The notes beneath the pieces are model-generated. The model ran no database searches. It had not been told where the DNA came from and saw only the letters and a list, made by a program, of their open reading frames with translations. This document shows, one piece after another, positions 22,194 to 31,504 of a stretch of DNA of 50,455 nucleotides. A program made the position numbers and the translations under genes. This stretch comes from a virus: the IMG/VR virus record IMGVR_UViG_3300030616_000234, positions 1-50,455 of that record; one strand, 5' to 3'. Each line of letters begins with the position of its first letter. The stretch's first letter is position 1.

Positions 22194-22911
22194 GCTTCAC
22201 CCCTTTCATTATCTTCTCACTTAATACATTCTGCCAGTATTTTCTATTGTAATTCGTTGCTCCGTGACACTTCCTGCAAAGAGATATTAAATTATTTTCA
22301 TCGTGATTTTCTTTATTGTAATCAATGTGGTGAACAGATAGAGCCTTGTCAAAGCCAGACAAAAAGCACACTTGACAAACGTAACCGTCTCTTGTCCTGA
22401 TTTTATTTTTCAACTCTTCTCCAAACCCCCAAGCATATGGCTCTATCGATTTTCCACCGCGCCAATTTGGGTTTTTCTCACCAGGGAAATGCGGTAAATA
22501 GCTCCCATCGCATATTAACTCGCCCATTGCTATTTTTCTTTTTCTTGTTTCGCTGATTTTTTTCCTTACCTCAAGCGAACGCTTTTTCCCTTCCGTCCAA
22601 GACTTGTTGCCTTTTTTAAATCTACCGTCAGCACATTTTGCACATTTACCTGACGCTGCTCCTCTTGAAATCTCTTCCCCGCAATCAGAACAATAACCAT
22701 ATATTTTTGGTGGTTTCTTTTTTCCTTTTATCCAAGGAACGTTCCCCTTCTTATAACACCCCTTTAATTCCGTATTATAATTAGGATGCCCCTTTGTAAT
22801 TCTGCTGATTCTTTTTGCCGAACACGGTCTGCACCTTTTGGCAGAATTAGAAATTGCCGCACCACAATCAACGCAAGCATTCTTTTTTCTGCCTTTCGGT
22901 TGATTTATCAT
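22174..22911 (-). CDS. HNH homing endonuclease with zinc ribbons (245 aa)
   Basis: Three CxxC knuckles (CVDCGAAI with CRPC, YGYCSDCGEEI, GKCAKC) in the first 95 residues, NUMOD3-like short repeats (GKKRSLEVRKKISETRKR and GEKNPNWRGG), then the HNH core YVCQVCFLSG ... VHHIDYNKENHDENN ... LCRKCHG (residues 185-227). A selfish free-standing endonuclease lying between two LamG genes. Its first residues MINQPK copy the INQPK start of the LamG gene downstream. Confidence 0.9.
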   Translation of the reverse strand: MINQPKGRKKNACVDCGAAISNSAKRCRPCSAKRISRITKGHPNYNTELKGCYKKGNVPWIKGKKKPPKIYGYCSDCGEEISRGAASGKCAKCADGRFKKGNKSWTEGKKRSLEVRKKISETRKRKIAMGELICDGSYLPHFPGEKNPNWRGGKSIEPYAWGFGEELKNKIRTRDGYVCQVCFLSGFDKALSVHHIDYNKENHDENNLISLCRKCHGATNYNRKYWQNVLSEKIMKGVKHVYQSA

Positions 22912-23588
22912 TACATCCCCCTCATGCTCATTCTCCAGAGCTTTAATACCTCATCGTACGTAGCCATCATTCCCTTGTATACCTTTACCTGTCCGATTAG
23001 GCCGTCGAAGGTTCTATCTGAAGCCGAGCTATTCCCTATTATAAGATTGTTGGTGCTATTGTCTGCAGTACCCACTGGAGTTGATGCTTCGGTTAATGCA
23101 ACATTATTGCCTTGAATATACATTGTTGGATCATTATCAACCGAAGAAGAATTATAGGTAACAACAATATGTACAAAACTTCCCACGTCCAATTCTTCGG
23201 CTGTAGTTATCCACCGACCATTTGTGGTGCTATGGTATTGAGTAAACCGTACATCCATTACACCCGCAGCTTCGTTTACTACCGCAAGCACATAGTCATC
23301 AAGTTTGTATATTATTTTTCCATTATCCCCCTCTCCGTCACTATCCGCCCTTACCATCGCAGATACCGTAGCTCCCCCATCAAACAATCCCTGCAAGTCT
23401 GAGTTGTTGGCTACCGCTACCATTGAATCCGCAGAGTCAAACAACCCCGCCTGCTTGCCGTAACTATTCTCTTCATAAGTGAGTGAAGTGGGGGTTCCGT
23501 CATACCCATTGCCAGATAGATCGTCTGTATGCCCATTCAAAGGCATGTCAAGCACCTTGAACTTATTGCTATGTATCCTCCAGCTCAT
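22911..23588 (-). CDS. LamG/concanavalin-like domain protein (225 aa)
   Basis: N-terminus FKVLDMPLNGHTDDLSGNGYDG is the typical LamG opening, with SFVHIVVTYNSSSVDNDPTMYIQG in the middle and RTFDGLIGQVKVYKGMMATY at the end. AGGAAGG precedes the ATG. Very similar in plan to the second half of the upstream 401-aa protein, so a duplication is likely. Confidence 0.85.
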   Translation of the reverse strand: MSWRIHSNKFKVLDMPLNGHTDDLSGNGYDGTPTSLTYEENSYGKQAGLFDSADSMVAVANNSDLQGLFDGGATVSAMVRADSDGEGDNGKIIYKLDDYVLAVVNEAAGVMDVRFTQYHSTTNGRWITTAEELDVGSFVHIVVTYNSSSVDNDPTMYIQGNNVALTEASTPVGTADNSTNNLIIGNSSASDRTFDGLIGQVKVYKGMMATYDEVLKLWRMSMRGM

Positions 23589-23589
23589 G

Positions 23590-24795
23590 TTACCACCTTC
23601 CTGTCAGTTGTCTTTGGTAGATATCTGCAGCCTGAAGTTGGGTGAGTGCGGTGTTGAATATCATTACTTCGTCAATGACACCATCCCACGTTCTTCCCTC
23701 CTTTGGGTTATTCCCTATTATTATATCACCTGTCCCGCTGTCTGCTGTGTCTGTTGGAGTCTGGTCTTCTGTTAGAGCAACAGGACTTCCATTAACATAA
23801 ATTATTGGGTCATTGCCAACGGCAGTGTTATCATAAGAAACACAAATATGCGACATTGTACGCAGAACCAATTCTGTTGATGTAGAACTCCAGTACCCGT
23901 CAGTTCCAGAAAAGTAATGATAAAAAGCAATCTCAACTTTCCCTGCTGCTTCAGACTGCACAAAGAACAAATACTCTGCCGTTTTCATCACAACATAACC
24001 AAGATTATTCTCTCCATCAGAATAGGGGTTTACCCAAGCGGATATTGAGCCGCCACCACCGAAAATATTATTAGCGTTGGCATTGTACGCAACGGTTGTC
24101 AGTTCATTCGTCCCGTTATACTGAGTGGCCATCCCCGACACACCACGTACGATATTCGTCGCATCAATCCCAGTTGTCGTACCGTTAAGCGTCCCATATG
24201 TGGCAGGCGCAAGATTGGGTTGCGTTCCGAATGTACTGCAGTCATTCCAGTAAACAAGTGAATTTATGTGATCGAACACCTTATCTTCGTGTATATCGCT
24301 TATCTCTGTGGTGCTTAAGGCTCTCGTAAATAACGACAGTTCCGCAACGTCTATCTGCCCGAAGTTGGTATTATCCGTTCCCACCTGAAGGTTTGATACT
24401 GTTATCCCAGTTGCCGTTGTAAACGCCACAGTATGCCAGCCTGTTGTGATCGTAGCCGTAGCAGAGCCATCAACATACAACACCTCGTCAGCGCAGGAAG
24501 CCACTGCAAGAGTTCCAGACGTAGCGTCAAGATAGTTTGTCCCAGAATCAAAGTCAAGCAACTGCTCGGTGGTCGTCGCAAGATATACCTTCATTACAAC
24601 TGTCTTTATCGTTCCGTCAATAGCACCTATGGTTATCTTGTCATCCGTCCCATCAAGACGAACAGCCTTCCCATGCCTTGAGTTGATAACGGTCGGCGAG
24701 CTCGCAATGGTATATCTATCCCTAAGCCATTGAAGGTTGCCAAACGATATTGCCAGAGCACACGAAGAATCTGCCATTACTCTGCGTAGTTCCAT
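23590..24795 (-). CDS. Double LamG-domain protein (401 aa)
   Basis: Two concanavalin-like domains. The first (about residues 20-175) has GKAVRLDGTDDKITI and GWHTVAFTTATG; the second (190-400) has GVSGMATQYNGTNELT, SHICVSYDNTAVGNDPIIYVNG and GVIDEVMIFNTALTQLQ. Likely a tail- or head-associated carbohydrate-binding protein. GGAGG lies 10 bases upstream and the ATG is TAATG-coupled to the preceding gene. Confidence 0.85.
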   Translation of the reverse strand: MELRRVMADSSCALAISFGNLQWLRDRYTIASSPTVINSRHGKAVRLDGTDDKITIGAIDGTIKTVVMKVYLATTTEQLLDFDSGTNYLDATSGTLAVASCADEVLYVDGSATATITTGWHTVAFTTATGITVSNLQVGTDNTNFGQIDVAELSLFTRALSTTEISDIHEDKVFDHINSLVYWNDCSTFGTQPNLAPATYGTLNGTTTGIDATNIVRGVSGMATQYNGTNELTTVAYNANANNIFGGGGSISAWVNPYSDGENNLGYVVMKTAEYLFFVQSEAAGKVEIAFYHYFSGTDGYWSSTSTELVLRTMSHICVSYDNTAVGNDPIIYVNGSPVALTEDQTPTDTADSGTGDIIIGNNPKEGRTWDGVIDEVMIFNTALTQLQAADIYQRQLTGRW

Positions 24796-25097
24796 TATTC
24801 AATCGCCTCCACGGATGGGTACAGCTCTGCATACCTCTCTGATTTGGTCTTCAACTCACCTGCTTCGTGCATCTCTTTCAGGATATGTTCCGCCCTCTTT
24901 GAGGAACAGCGCATCAGTTTTTTTACCGTGCCAACATGAATCTCCTCAAGCTTGGCAATCGCTGCCTTCTTCGTCTTGTCAAGAATGTATCCGTTAATCT
25001 TACCGCCCCAGATAACTTTTCCCTCTGGAGCTACCGGAGACACTTTCTCTTCAAGTGTGGCATCCGGCTTTACGTATTCTAATTTAGCTTCGTACAT
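24795..25097 (-). CDS. Hypothetical protein with HTH-like helices (100 aa)
   Basis: The C-terminal 50 residues (AIAKLEEIHVGTVKKLMRCSSKRAEH, then ILKEMHEAGELKT) look like a winged or plain helix-turn-helix. In the middle of a structural operon, a connector or chaperone role is as likely as DNA binding. Unrecognised. Confidence 0.6.
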   Translation of the reverse strand: MYEAKLEYVKPDATLEEKVSPVAPEGKVIWGGKINGYILDKTKKAAIAKLEEIHVGTVKKLMRCSSKRAEHILKEMHEAGELKTKSERYAELYPSVEAIE

Positions 25098-25099
25098 GA

Positions 25100-25999
25100 T
25101 TATCCTCTCTTCTTAAAAGCCCAAACTTCGCACGCCGCCGTATCGTTTGCATCTGAGTTTGTCGCTGTAGCCACAACCCTGAGCCACTTGGCGCCAAAGC
25201 CATGCGCAAGATAAGCGCACTCTTCAGTTGTTAGGTCTGAGTCCCCGCCAGTCGTGTGCGTTATGCTTGCTACCGGACCATCCTCTCCAGCCTTTGACAT
25301 TACGACATCGCACTCCGTCCACTCTGAGTTGTCATTTGATATCTCAAAAGTATATTCTACTGTAATGTCCGGATCACTGTCAGTCCAATCTACCGCAGTC
25401 TTTATCTGGAATGCCACCTTGTCAGCATCGCCAATGTAAAACGGAGCAGACGTATCTGAAGTCGGGGCTGCATCCAATGTTATGTCAATCAGCTTCTCTA
25501 CCACAGGCTGAGCGCATATCGGGTCTGGGTCTTGTACCAACCCCAATCCCTGTGCCGAGTCAAAGTTTGAGTTGATTACTCTCTTGAACTCATCAAGAAG
25601 AATTGCCCCCAGAGCACCATCGCTCACTGCCGTGGGTGACGCCTCATGCTTTCCGCCTACATTGAGAACTTCCGACGGTGCAGCCGCGTTCTGTGTTCCG
25701 CTGGCATTTAAAAGAACCGTCCCTATTGCAGAGGCTGTGCTTCCCGAAAGCTTAACGTAACCAACATTGGCACTTCCCGCCCCAAGGATCGCAGTACCTA
25801 TCGCTGCTGCAGTTCCTCCAGAAAGCTTAATGTATCCCGCATTAGCGCTGCCGGCTCCAAGAGCCACAGTACCAAACGCCGCACTAGAGGCGGTAAGCTC
25901 AATCTGCCCAATAACATCCTTGCCAAGGTCGCCTACCGGCTGACCCCGACCATCTAACAGCCGCGCATATACGGCTTCTCTTGGTGTGTGTGTTGCCAT
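25100..25999 (-). CDS. Virion protein with 25-residue tandem repeats (299 aa)
   Basis: AGGTGG precedes the ATG. Residues 42-66 and 67-91 are near-identical repeats (GTxxLGAGSANxGYxKLSG), with a partial third copy from 92. This is the kind of short beta repeat seen in fibre shafts. The C-terminal half (from about 150) is a separate beta-rich domain ending VRVVATATNSDANDTAACEV. Probably a tail fibre or fibre-associated protein. Confidence 0.65.
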   Translation of the reverse strand: MATHTPREAVYARLLDGRGQPVGDLGKDVIGQIELTASSAAFGTVALGAGSANAGYIKLSGGTAAAIGTAILGAGSANVGYVKLSGSTASAIGTVLLNASGTQNAAAPSEVLNVGGKHEASPTAVSDGALGAILLDEFKRVINSNFDSAQGLGLVQDPDPICAQPVVEKLIDITLDAAPTSDTSAPFYIGDADKVAFQIKTAVDWTDSDPDITVEYTFEISNDNSEWTECDVVMSKAGEDGPVASITHTTGGDSDLTTEECAYLAHGFGAKWLRVVATATNSDANDTAACEVWAFKKRG

Positions 26000-26016
26000 T
26001 TAATTTCCACCTCTTC

Positions 26017-26211
26017 CTATAAAACCTTATCCAAAATAATTATAATTATCGGGATACTGAACATACCCCATATCCTCCAGTTGATTCCTTTACCATCCAT
26101 CTTGTTCAGGATTTCTATAAGGGCAACCCTTGTAAGCCTCCTGAACTCGGAACCATCCTTGTCCTCGTCATGCTTGTATTCCTCAAGCAATTGTTTAATT
26201 CCGTTTGCCAT
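26017..26211 (-). CDS. Small C-tail-anchored membrane protein (64 aa)
   Basis: ATG at 26211 with GGAGG nine bases upstream. A charged helix of about 40 residues, then one hydrophobic C-terminal segment (IWGMFSIPIIIIILDKVL). It follows directly on the 132-aa two-helix membrane protein, so the pair is the best lysis candidate in the genome by position and topology, unproven. Confidence 0.65.
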   Translation of the reverse strand: MANGIKQLLEEYKHDEDKDGSEFRRLTRVALIEILNKMDGKGINWRIWGMFSIPIIIIILDKVL

Positions 26212-26593
26212 TTTCCCGATCCTCCTCACGCTCCCTTTTTAGATCAAGCCACCACAGAAAACAAAATGCACCCGCAAATATTCCAAACACTATGGCGACC
26301 AATACCGTTGAGTTGCGCACATTCTTTATGTTGTTGGTCATCGTGACAATGTTTGTCTCTATCTGCGTCATCCTGTTCTCGAGCTTGGTATAATCACCCT
26401 GTATTGTACCAGATATCTCATCTTTGCTTTTATCTATATCAGTGGAAAGCTTCTCAAAGCTCGGCTTGAGCGTTGTCTTGAGCGTCTTCTCGCCTATCCC
26501 CAACAGGGAACAACCGCACGTCCCAATAACAAATGCCGCAATAACGCAGCAAATACCAAACCAAAACCACCAATCCTTCGCTTGCTCACTCAC
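26195..26593 (-). CDS. Two-helix membrane protein with coiled coil (132 aa)
   Basis: GTG start overlapping the upstream TGA (GTGA), GGAG upstream. Hydrophobic helix at residues 9-32 (containing GTCGCSLL, a poor lipobox), a central coiled coil (residues 40-95) and a second helix near 97-116 followed by a highly charged tail. It could be a holin- or spanin-like lysis protein or a virion membrane protein. Confidence 0.65.
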   Translation of the reverse strand: MSEQAKDWWFWFGICCVIAAFVIGTCGCSLLGIGEKTLKTTLKPSFEKLSTDIDKSKDEISGTIQGDYTKLENRMTQIETNIVTMTNNIKNVRNSTVLVAIVFGIFAGAFCFLWWLDLKREREEDRENGKRN

Positions 26594-27840
26594 GTCATCT
26601 CCACCTTTCTAACACCCTCATCAGAGTCGTTATACACTAAATACGTCTTATTGTCATCCGGGTCTCGCCATATCAATAGCTCCCCGGAATCCGGGGTCGG
26701 CTGATCGCTCTGTGACAATCTCCGTGGTTTAAGGTAGCCACCGCCAGTAACACAATCAAGGCTCTTCCCTGCGGCTATCTCAACTGTATCCCCGGCAAAA
26801 ACAGTTGTACCGCTGTTATGTATAAAACCAGTCTTTACCGTGCTTGCTGTTAACAGGTCTGTGAACGTGTTCTTCCATCGGAGCGTTGTCGTTCCGCATT
26901 GAACCGTCTTGTCCTGATACGGCTTTACCGAATTATAAAACACTGAATGGAAGTAGTCATCGGAACTATCCGCATACCCATGAAGCGCCTGTGTACCGTT
27001 AAAGTGAAATGGGTACTGAACCCTTGTGGCAAACTTGTTGTTCATCTTCCCGTAAAGAGAAAGCGTTCCCGCAACCCACTCAACACTTCCTGACGCAGTC
27101 GCATCATTCTTGTCAAAGTACAATGGGCCATTTATAAGATCAGCCTCTTGAGCGACAACCTTCTTCCCGGTTGCATCAAGATTGCTCTCCATGTTCACGG
27201 TAGTCCCCGTTAGCGCATGTACATTGGTGACGTCAAGCCTCGTAACCGCAGCAGAGGTAGAGGTAATCTTATTTAAAATAACCTTTGTCTTCCCCCTTGG
27301 ATCGATAAGCAAAACGTTCCCGCCGCTCTTCGCAACCCCTATGTGTATCCAGTTGCTTCCGGATGCTGTCTGTACAATGTCGCTCCCTGTAGCGTCTATA
27401 AATATGTTCTTCCCAGAGGTCAGTGAAACATTATTTATGGAAAGCTCCCCGCATATCATTGCAGAAGCCTCCTGACCGCTCGTAACAGACTTCGTGGATA
27501 TCCCCATGTACTCAAAGATTGAATTGGCTGCAGTCCATTTATAAGCCTTCTTTGAGGAGTTCATCCCCAAAGCCACTCCCCTGGGAATGTCTTCATTTGC
27601 TATTGCATAATTGTATTTAGTGGGATGCTTGTTCTCCACTATAGTATTGTTTATGTTCTGGATGATTGTATCGGCTTCCCCTTTAGTACTCCCACGCAAT
27701 GACTGAACAACGTCGTACATTGTCTTAAGGTCTTTTGACAGATCGTCTATCTGGTCTTGAAGCGGAGCGCCCTCCTGCCAGCCCTTCATTGCTGACTCAA
27801 GCCTGTCAATTACAGCAATTTCGTCGTCTTTAAATGCCAT
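26590..27840 (-). CDS. Tail fibre-like protein (416 aa)
   Basis: N-terminal coiled coil (DDEIAVIDRLESAMKGWQEG to residue 60), then a long Ser/Thr/Gly-rich beta region with shaft-like spacing, and a C-terminal GELLIWRDPDDNKTYLVYND element seen at the ends of many phage fibres. It follows the nozzle gene, overlapping by 11 bases, with AGGAAGC as SD. Adhesin role inferred. Confidence 0.65.
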   Translation of the reverse strand: MAFKDDEIAVIDRLESAMKGWQEGAPLQDQIDDLSKDLKTMYDVVQSLRGSTKGEADTIIQNINNTIVENKHPTKYNYAIANEDIPRGVALGMNSSKKAYKWTAANSIFEYMGISTKSVTSGQEASAMICGELSINNVSLTSGKNIFIDATGSDIVQTASGSNWIHIGVAKSGGNVLLIDPRGKTKVILNKITSTSAAVTRLDVTNVHALTGTTVNMESNLDATGKKVVAQEADLINGPLYFDKNDATASGSVEWVAGTLSLYGKMNNKFATRVQYPFHFNGTQALHGYADSSDDYFHSVFYNSVKPYQDKTVQCGTTTLRWKNTFTDLLTASTVKTGFIHNSGTTVFAGDTVEIAAGKSLDCVTGGGYLKPRRLSQSDQPTPDSGELLIWRDPDDNKTYLVYNDSDEGVRKVEMT

Positions 27841-30800
27841 ATGCTTCCTGATCGTACTCCACGGTATACCCGTTAATCTGGTGAGCCTTACCGTCCATTA
27901 CGCCAAACTTAAACCGAATAGCCTCGTCCCGAGCATCTATCCATGTCTTTCCCTTATCCTTATCTGTATCAAATACGTAATGGTCATATGCGTCATCCAT
28001 TGTCTCGCCACGCCTTACGTACCTTAAATATATCTCCCCGCCGGCAACAACATCATGGTTAAGCATGAATCTCCTGAACCTCAAGTTCCTGCTTGGAGTG
28101 TCCCCATTCCACGCCCTTGTCTCCGCACGGGCTTCCATTACCCCTATACGCACCTTCTTGTTTGAAGATGAGAAGACAGTGTTAGACTCTGTCTGTATCG
28201 TATAGGTCGTTCCTGAGGCGGTTATATCCGTTACCCAAGTTTGCTCGTTGTCCACGTAAACGGGCAGCCCTGACTCCCCTGTGGTAGGTAGCGCCGTAGT
28301 TGATACAACCTGTACGCTCCCAGTAGTCCCTGCAACGACATCGTCTATGAACGCGCCTGTGTTCACGTATGCCTGTGTCGAGATCTCTTTCCATACCCAT
28401 CCTTTCCTGTAAATATAAAAATCCCCATCATACACAATTGGAATGCCAACAAAATCCTCGTATTTTCTCCACACACCCCTCTTGGTGTGATAAACATAAA
28501 GCTTGTCATTTACATAGCAAATATATCTTGAGGTTGCAGGGTGATATACTGCAATTGCAGCTTCTTTTACTGCATCGCTCCACCCGTCAACATCGTCCTG
28601 AATATCAGAAACCGATCTCCCGTCCCTAGACTGCTGCTGTGTAATGTCCCTGTAATCATATCCATTGGACACAAAGAAACCACTCTCTCCCAGACCAAAC
28701 ACCTTGTCCCCAACAACAGCAAGAGAATCGTTTGCCATACATCCGCCAGAGTATTCCTTGACTATCTCACCGGGGGCTAGCCTTACATACCTTCGCATAT
28801 TCCTCTTGAATACAATAAACCCGGTACCCAAACCCACTATCGCCACATTCGGTTGACCGTCTTCCGTAACAAACGCCCCGTAACCCTCAAGAACCTCCGG
28901 CGCCTCGGGAATGCTCCAGTAATAATGATTGGGGGACTTCACATCCCCGGTGTAAACACCAGACTTCTGATATATGGAACCGTACTTGCAGGGAGGAATA
29001 GTGTCATTATATCCGACCACAAGCTGTTTTCCCAGCGCAGAGTCAGATACCTTATCTGTAAACAATGTCGTTCCAACGGCATCCCTTACGGTCTCTATCG
29101 GCATCGTCGCTAATTCATAAAAGAAAGTTCCATTGTTATTTACAAGAGTCGTAACTGCCGTATCAGCATTGCCCTTGGTTCTGTAAAGCACGACACTCTC
29201 CACCGAGTCATCAACAAAACTGCTGTCCGTTAACTGCGGGTCTAACGTTACCCTGACCTTGCCGTTACGTATGGTCGTTGATATCGGAAGCGCAGGATAG
29301 CTTTCTACACCTACCTTGTTTTTGTAGGTATAGGTATATCCATACGCGCCATACAATCCCGAACCATCTGTAACTGCCGTCAATCCCAAACGTATATTCG
29401 GGGACGGTACCTCAAGCATGTTAACCGAACTGCCGTCGTACCGCATGAAATAGTCTTCATTAAACATATATAGGTAATTCGCGTACATAAATCCGCGAAG
29501 CTTGCTTCTGCCGCGCCTGCCATACTTGTAGGTAGATGTAAAGGCATAGGTGTTGCCTGATGTGTCAATTAGGCTTGTGTTGTTAGAAAGGAGTAGTTTT
29601 TTACCAAAGTTAGCATTGGCAGGCACGTAGCTAAATGCGCTATCAAATTCGTCTAAATATGAATCATCAAGATATCCCGTGGATGTCAAACCGACGCTGT
29701 TCCTGTCTGCTATCCAAATGGGCTCTTGGTTTTTGCTCATCTCTATTGCAGTCCACTGGGCATTCCCCGTATCAATATAATTTATTAATCGCCCCTCATC
29801 GGACGTAGTTGAAGCGTGATCAAATCCAGAGAACTCGCTGAATAAGTACATACCCTTGACGTTAGCAAATGACGGTATCCTTAACTGGTTATACGGGGAC
29901 GCAGTATCGTTCTCTTGCGTTGTCGTCTCTGTTTGCGTTGTTACCAGCTCCTTAATCTTAATATGGCCACCCCTTTCTGGATCATACCCGTATCCGGTAA
30001 CCATCCATCTTGTAGTTGTTTCATATGACGTGACCCTCCGGGCTGTTGCCAACGGCTTCTGAGTCCATGATGTCGCCACCTGAGTGTTATGCATTAAGAT
30101 GCTTCCAAGGTACAAATCATAGTTCTTCAGCGAGCTCCCGGCAGAGAATGACCTTAAATAGTGCATCCTTGCTGGGACTTGAACCGCAGAGGCTACGGTC
30201 GTCTGAGTTGTTGCAACCAAACCAAAGTCCCTGTATATCGACTGCGTCATTGTCGTTCCCGACTTTGCGTAGTCAAACATAAGGAACGACTTTCTCCTCA
30301 TTGGAATGGTAGTGGTGAGCAGTTTCTTACTTGTCCCGCCATCGGTGTCCTGCTCCCACGCTATAGTAGCGTTCTCCGCAGAAGCATATTTCAACCCTAT
30401 CTCAAAGCCTGCAAACGGAGATGTCGGCAGAGTGCTTAATATCGTAAGGGTTGTAGACGATGAACCTATCTTATCGGGAACAATCGGAAACGATATAGTG
30501 TATCCACCGCTTTCTGGGTTCCAATACGCACACCATGTGGTCGCCGTATTCGTTGGCGTAGCACCATTTACATGATCTATCTTCCTGTAGGAATTTATCC
30601 TCGCAGACTTGGAGCTAAACAACATGCTCGTCAACTGCGGAGACGTAAGCGTCGGATCATCTACCTGGTACTGGAATAATCCTGACCCCGTTTCAAATGT
30701 CGGTGAGTTCTGAAATGTAGGGTTCAATCCCCAAGCGTCCTTAAAGTCTTTTCTCAACGGGTAGTATGCTATTCGATTTGCCGTCGCACACTCATGGCAT

Positions 30801-31504
30801 GGAGGCGCAATGTTTCTGGATGTTACCAGCGAGTCACCAATGCTCTCATTCTTTGTAAACGCCAACTCACCTATATACCCATATATATTGCTTCCTAGCC
30901 CTATATATGAAAAGTTCTGCCATGATGCAGTTGCTGAGATAGTTGTCGAGCCTATATTCCCAGAGTAATTGTAAACCTGTACCTGATAGTTTGTTGTAGT
31001 AACTGGAGTTATCACGACAGCATATGCGTGGGTAACCGCAGATGATATCGTAACGCTTGTATCAATGTTGGTAAATGATTCCGTGGATGCCGACCTGACC
31101 CTGCACCTCAATGTGGATGCTGCGGTATACTGAACCAGAAGCCATGCCGTGACATTCCCGGAACTGTCATATCCCCTGAGGTCAATCGGAGCTCCGCCAG
31201 CCGACCCAGCCAATCCCTTAAGATAAAAGGACATTGTCCACTTAGAGTTGGTTGTCGCCTCAACACTATAGTCCCCACCGGAGACCGTTTTAAGGTGAGG
31301 CTTATGCGTCGCAGAGTAACCAAACTGCAAACACCCCGCTTGAAGACCAGACGTATTTAGCTTTTCATAGCCGTCCCTTGTGAGGATGGCTTTGTTCTCT
31401 ATGTCAAAGTTGACAAGATCATAAAAAGATATTTCAGGTATCTCCTCTGGAGTCTTTGTTCTATATAACCCTCCAGATAGATTCCTTACCTTAACTGTGC
31501 TCAT
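27830..31504 (-). CDS. Tail nozzle-like protein with LamG insertion (1224 aa)
   Basis: Start at 31504, ATGA-coupled to the adaptor gene. The N-terminus (VRNLSGGLYRTKTPEEIPEI, then LVNFDIENKAILTRDGYEKL) follows the pattern of podoviral tail tubular protein B / nozzle proteins ('GG...p...l..l.N....e.g.l..RdGye'). Residues about 75-235 form a LamG-like domain, and the long C-terminal part is the usual beta-rich nozzle body. It would form the distal tail tube. Strong from position, moderate from sequence. Confidence 0.7.
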   Translation of the reverse strand: MSTVKVRNLSGGLYRTKTPEEIPEISFYDLVNFDIENKAILTRDGYEKLNTSGLQAGCLQFGYSATHKPHLKTVSGGDYSVEATTNSKWTMSFYLKGLAGSAGGAPIDLRGYDSSGNVTAWLLVQYTAASTLRCRVRSASTESFTNIDTSVTISSAVTHAYAVVITPVTTTNYQVQVYNYSGNIGSTTISATASWQNFSYIGLGSNIYGYIGELAFTKNESIGDSLVTSRNIAPPCHECATANRIAYYPLRKDFKDAWGLNPTFQNSPTFETGSGLFQYQVDDPTLTSPQLTSMLFSSKSARINSYRKIDHVNGATPTNTATTWCAYWNPESGGYTISFPIVPDKIGSSSTTLTILSTLPTSPFAGFEIGLKYASAENATIAWEQDTDGGTSKKLLTTTIPMRRKSFLMFDYAKSGTTMTQSIYRDFGLVATTQTTVASAVQVPARMHYLRSFSAGSSLKNYDLYLGSILMHNTQVATSWTQKPLATARRVTSYETTTRWMVTGYGYDPERGGHIKIKELVTTQTETTTQENDTASPYNQLRIPSFANVKGMYLFSEFSGFDHASTTSDEGRLINYIDTGNAQWTAIEMSKNQEPIWIADRNSVGLTSTGYLDDSYLDEFDSAFSYVPANANFGKKLLLSNNTSLIDTSGNTYAFTSTYKYGRRGRSKLRGFMYANYLYMFNEDYFMRYDGSSVNMLEVPSPNIRLGLTAVTDGSGLYGAYGYTYTYKNKVGVESYPALPISTTIRNGKVRVTLDPQLTDSSFVDDSVESVVLYRTKGNADTAVTTLVNNNGTFFYELATMPIETVRDAVGTTLFTDKVSDSALGKQLVVGYNDTIPPCKYGSIYQKSGVYTGDVKSPNHYYWSIPEAPEVLEGYGAFVTEDGQPNVAIVGLGTGFIVFKRNMRRYVRLAPGEIVKEYSGGCMANDSLAVVGDKVFGLGESGFFVSNGYDYRDITQQQSRDGRSVSDIQDDVDGWSDAVKEAAIAVYHPATSRYICYVNDKLYVYHTKRGVWRKYEDFVGIPIVYDGDFYIYRKGWVWKEISTQAYVNTGAFIDDVVAGTTGSVQVVSTTALPTTGESGLPVYVDNEQTWVTDITASGTTYTIQTESNTVFSSSNKKVRIGVMEARAETRAWNGDTPSRNLRFRRFMLNHDVVAGGEIYLRYVRRGETMDDAYDHYVFDTDKDKGKTWIDARDEAIRFKFGVMDGKAHQINGYTVEYDQEAYGI

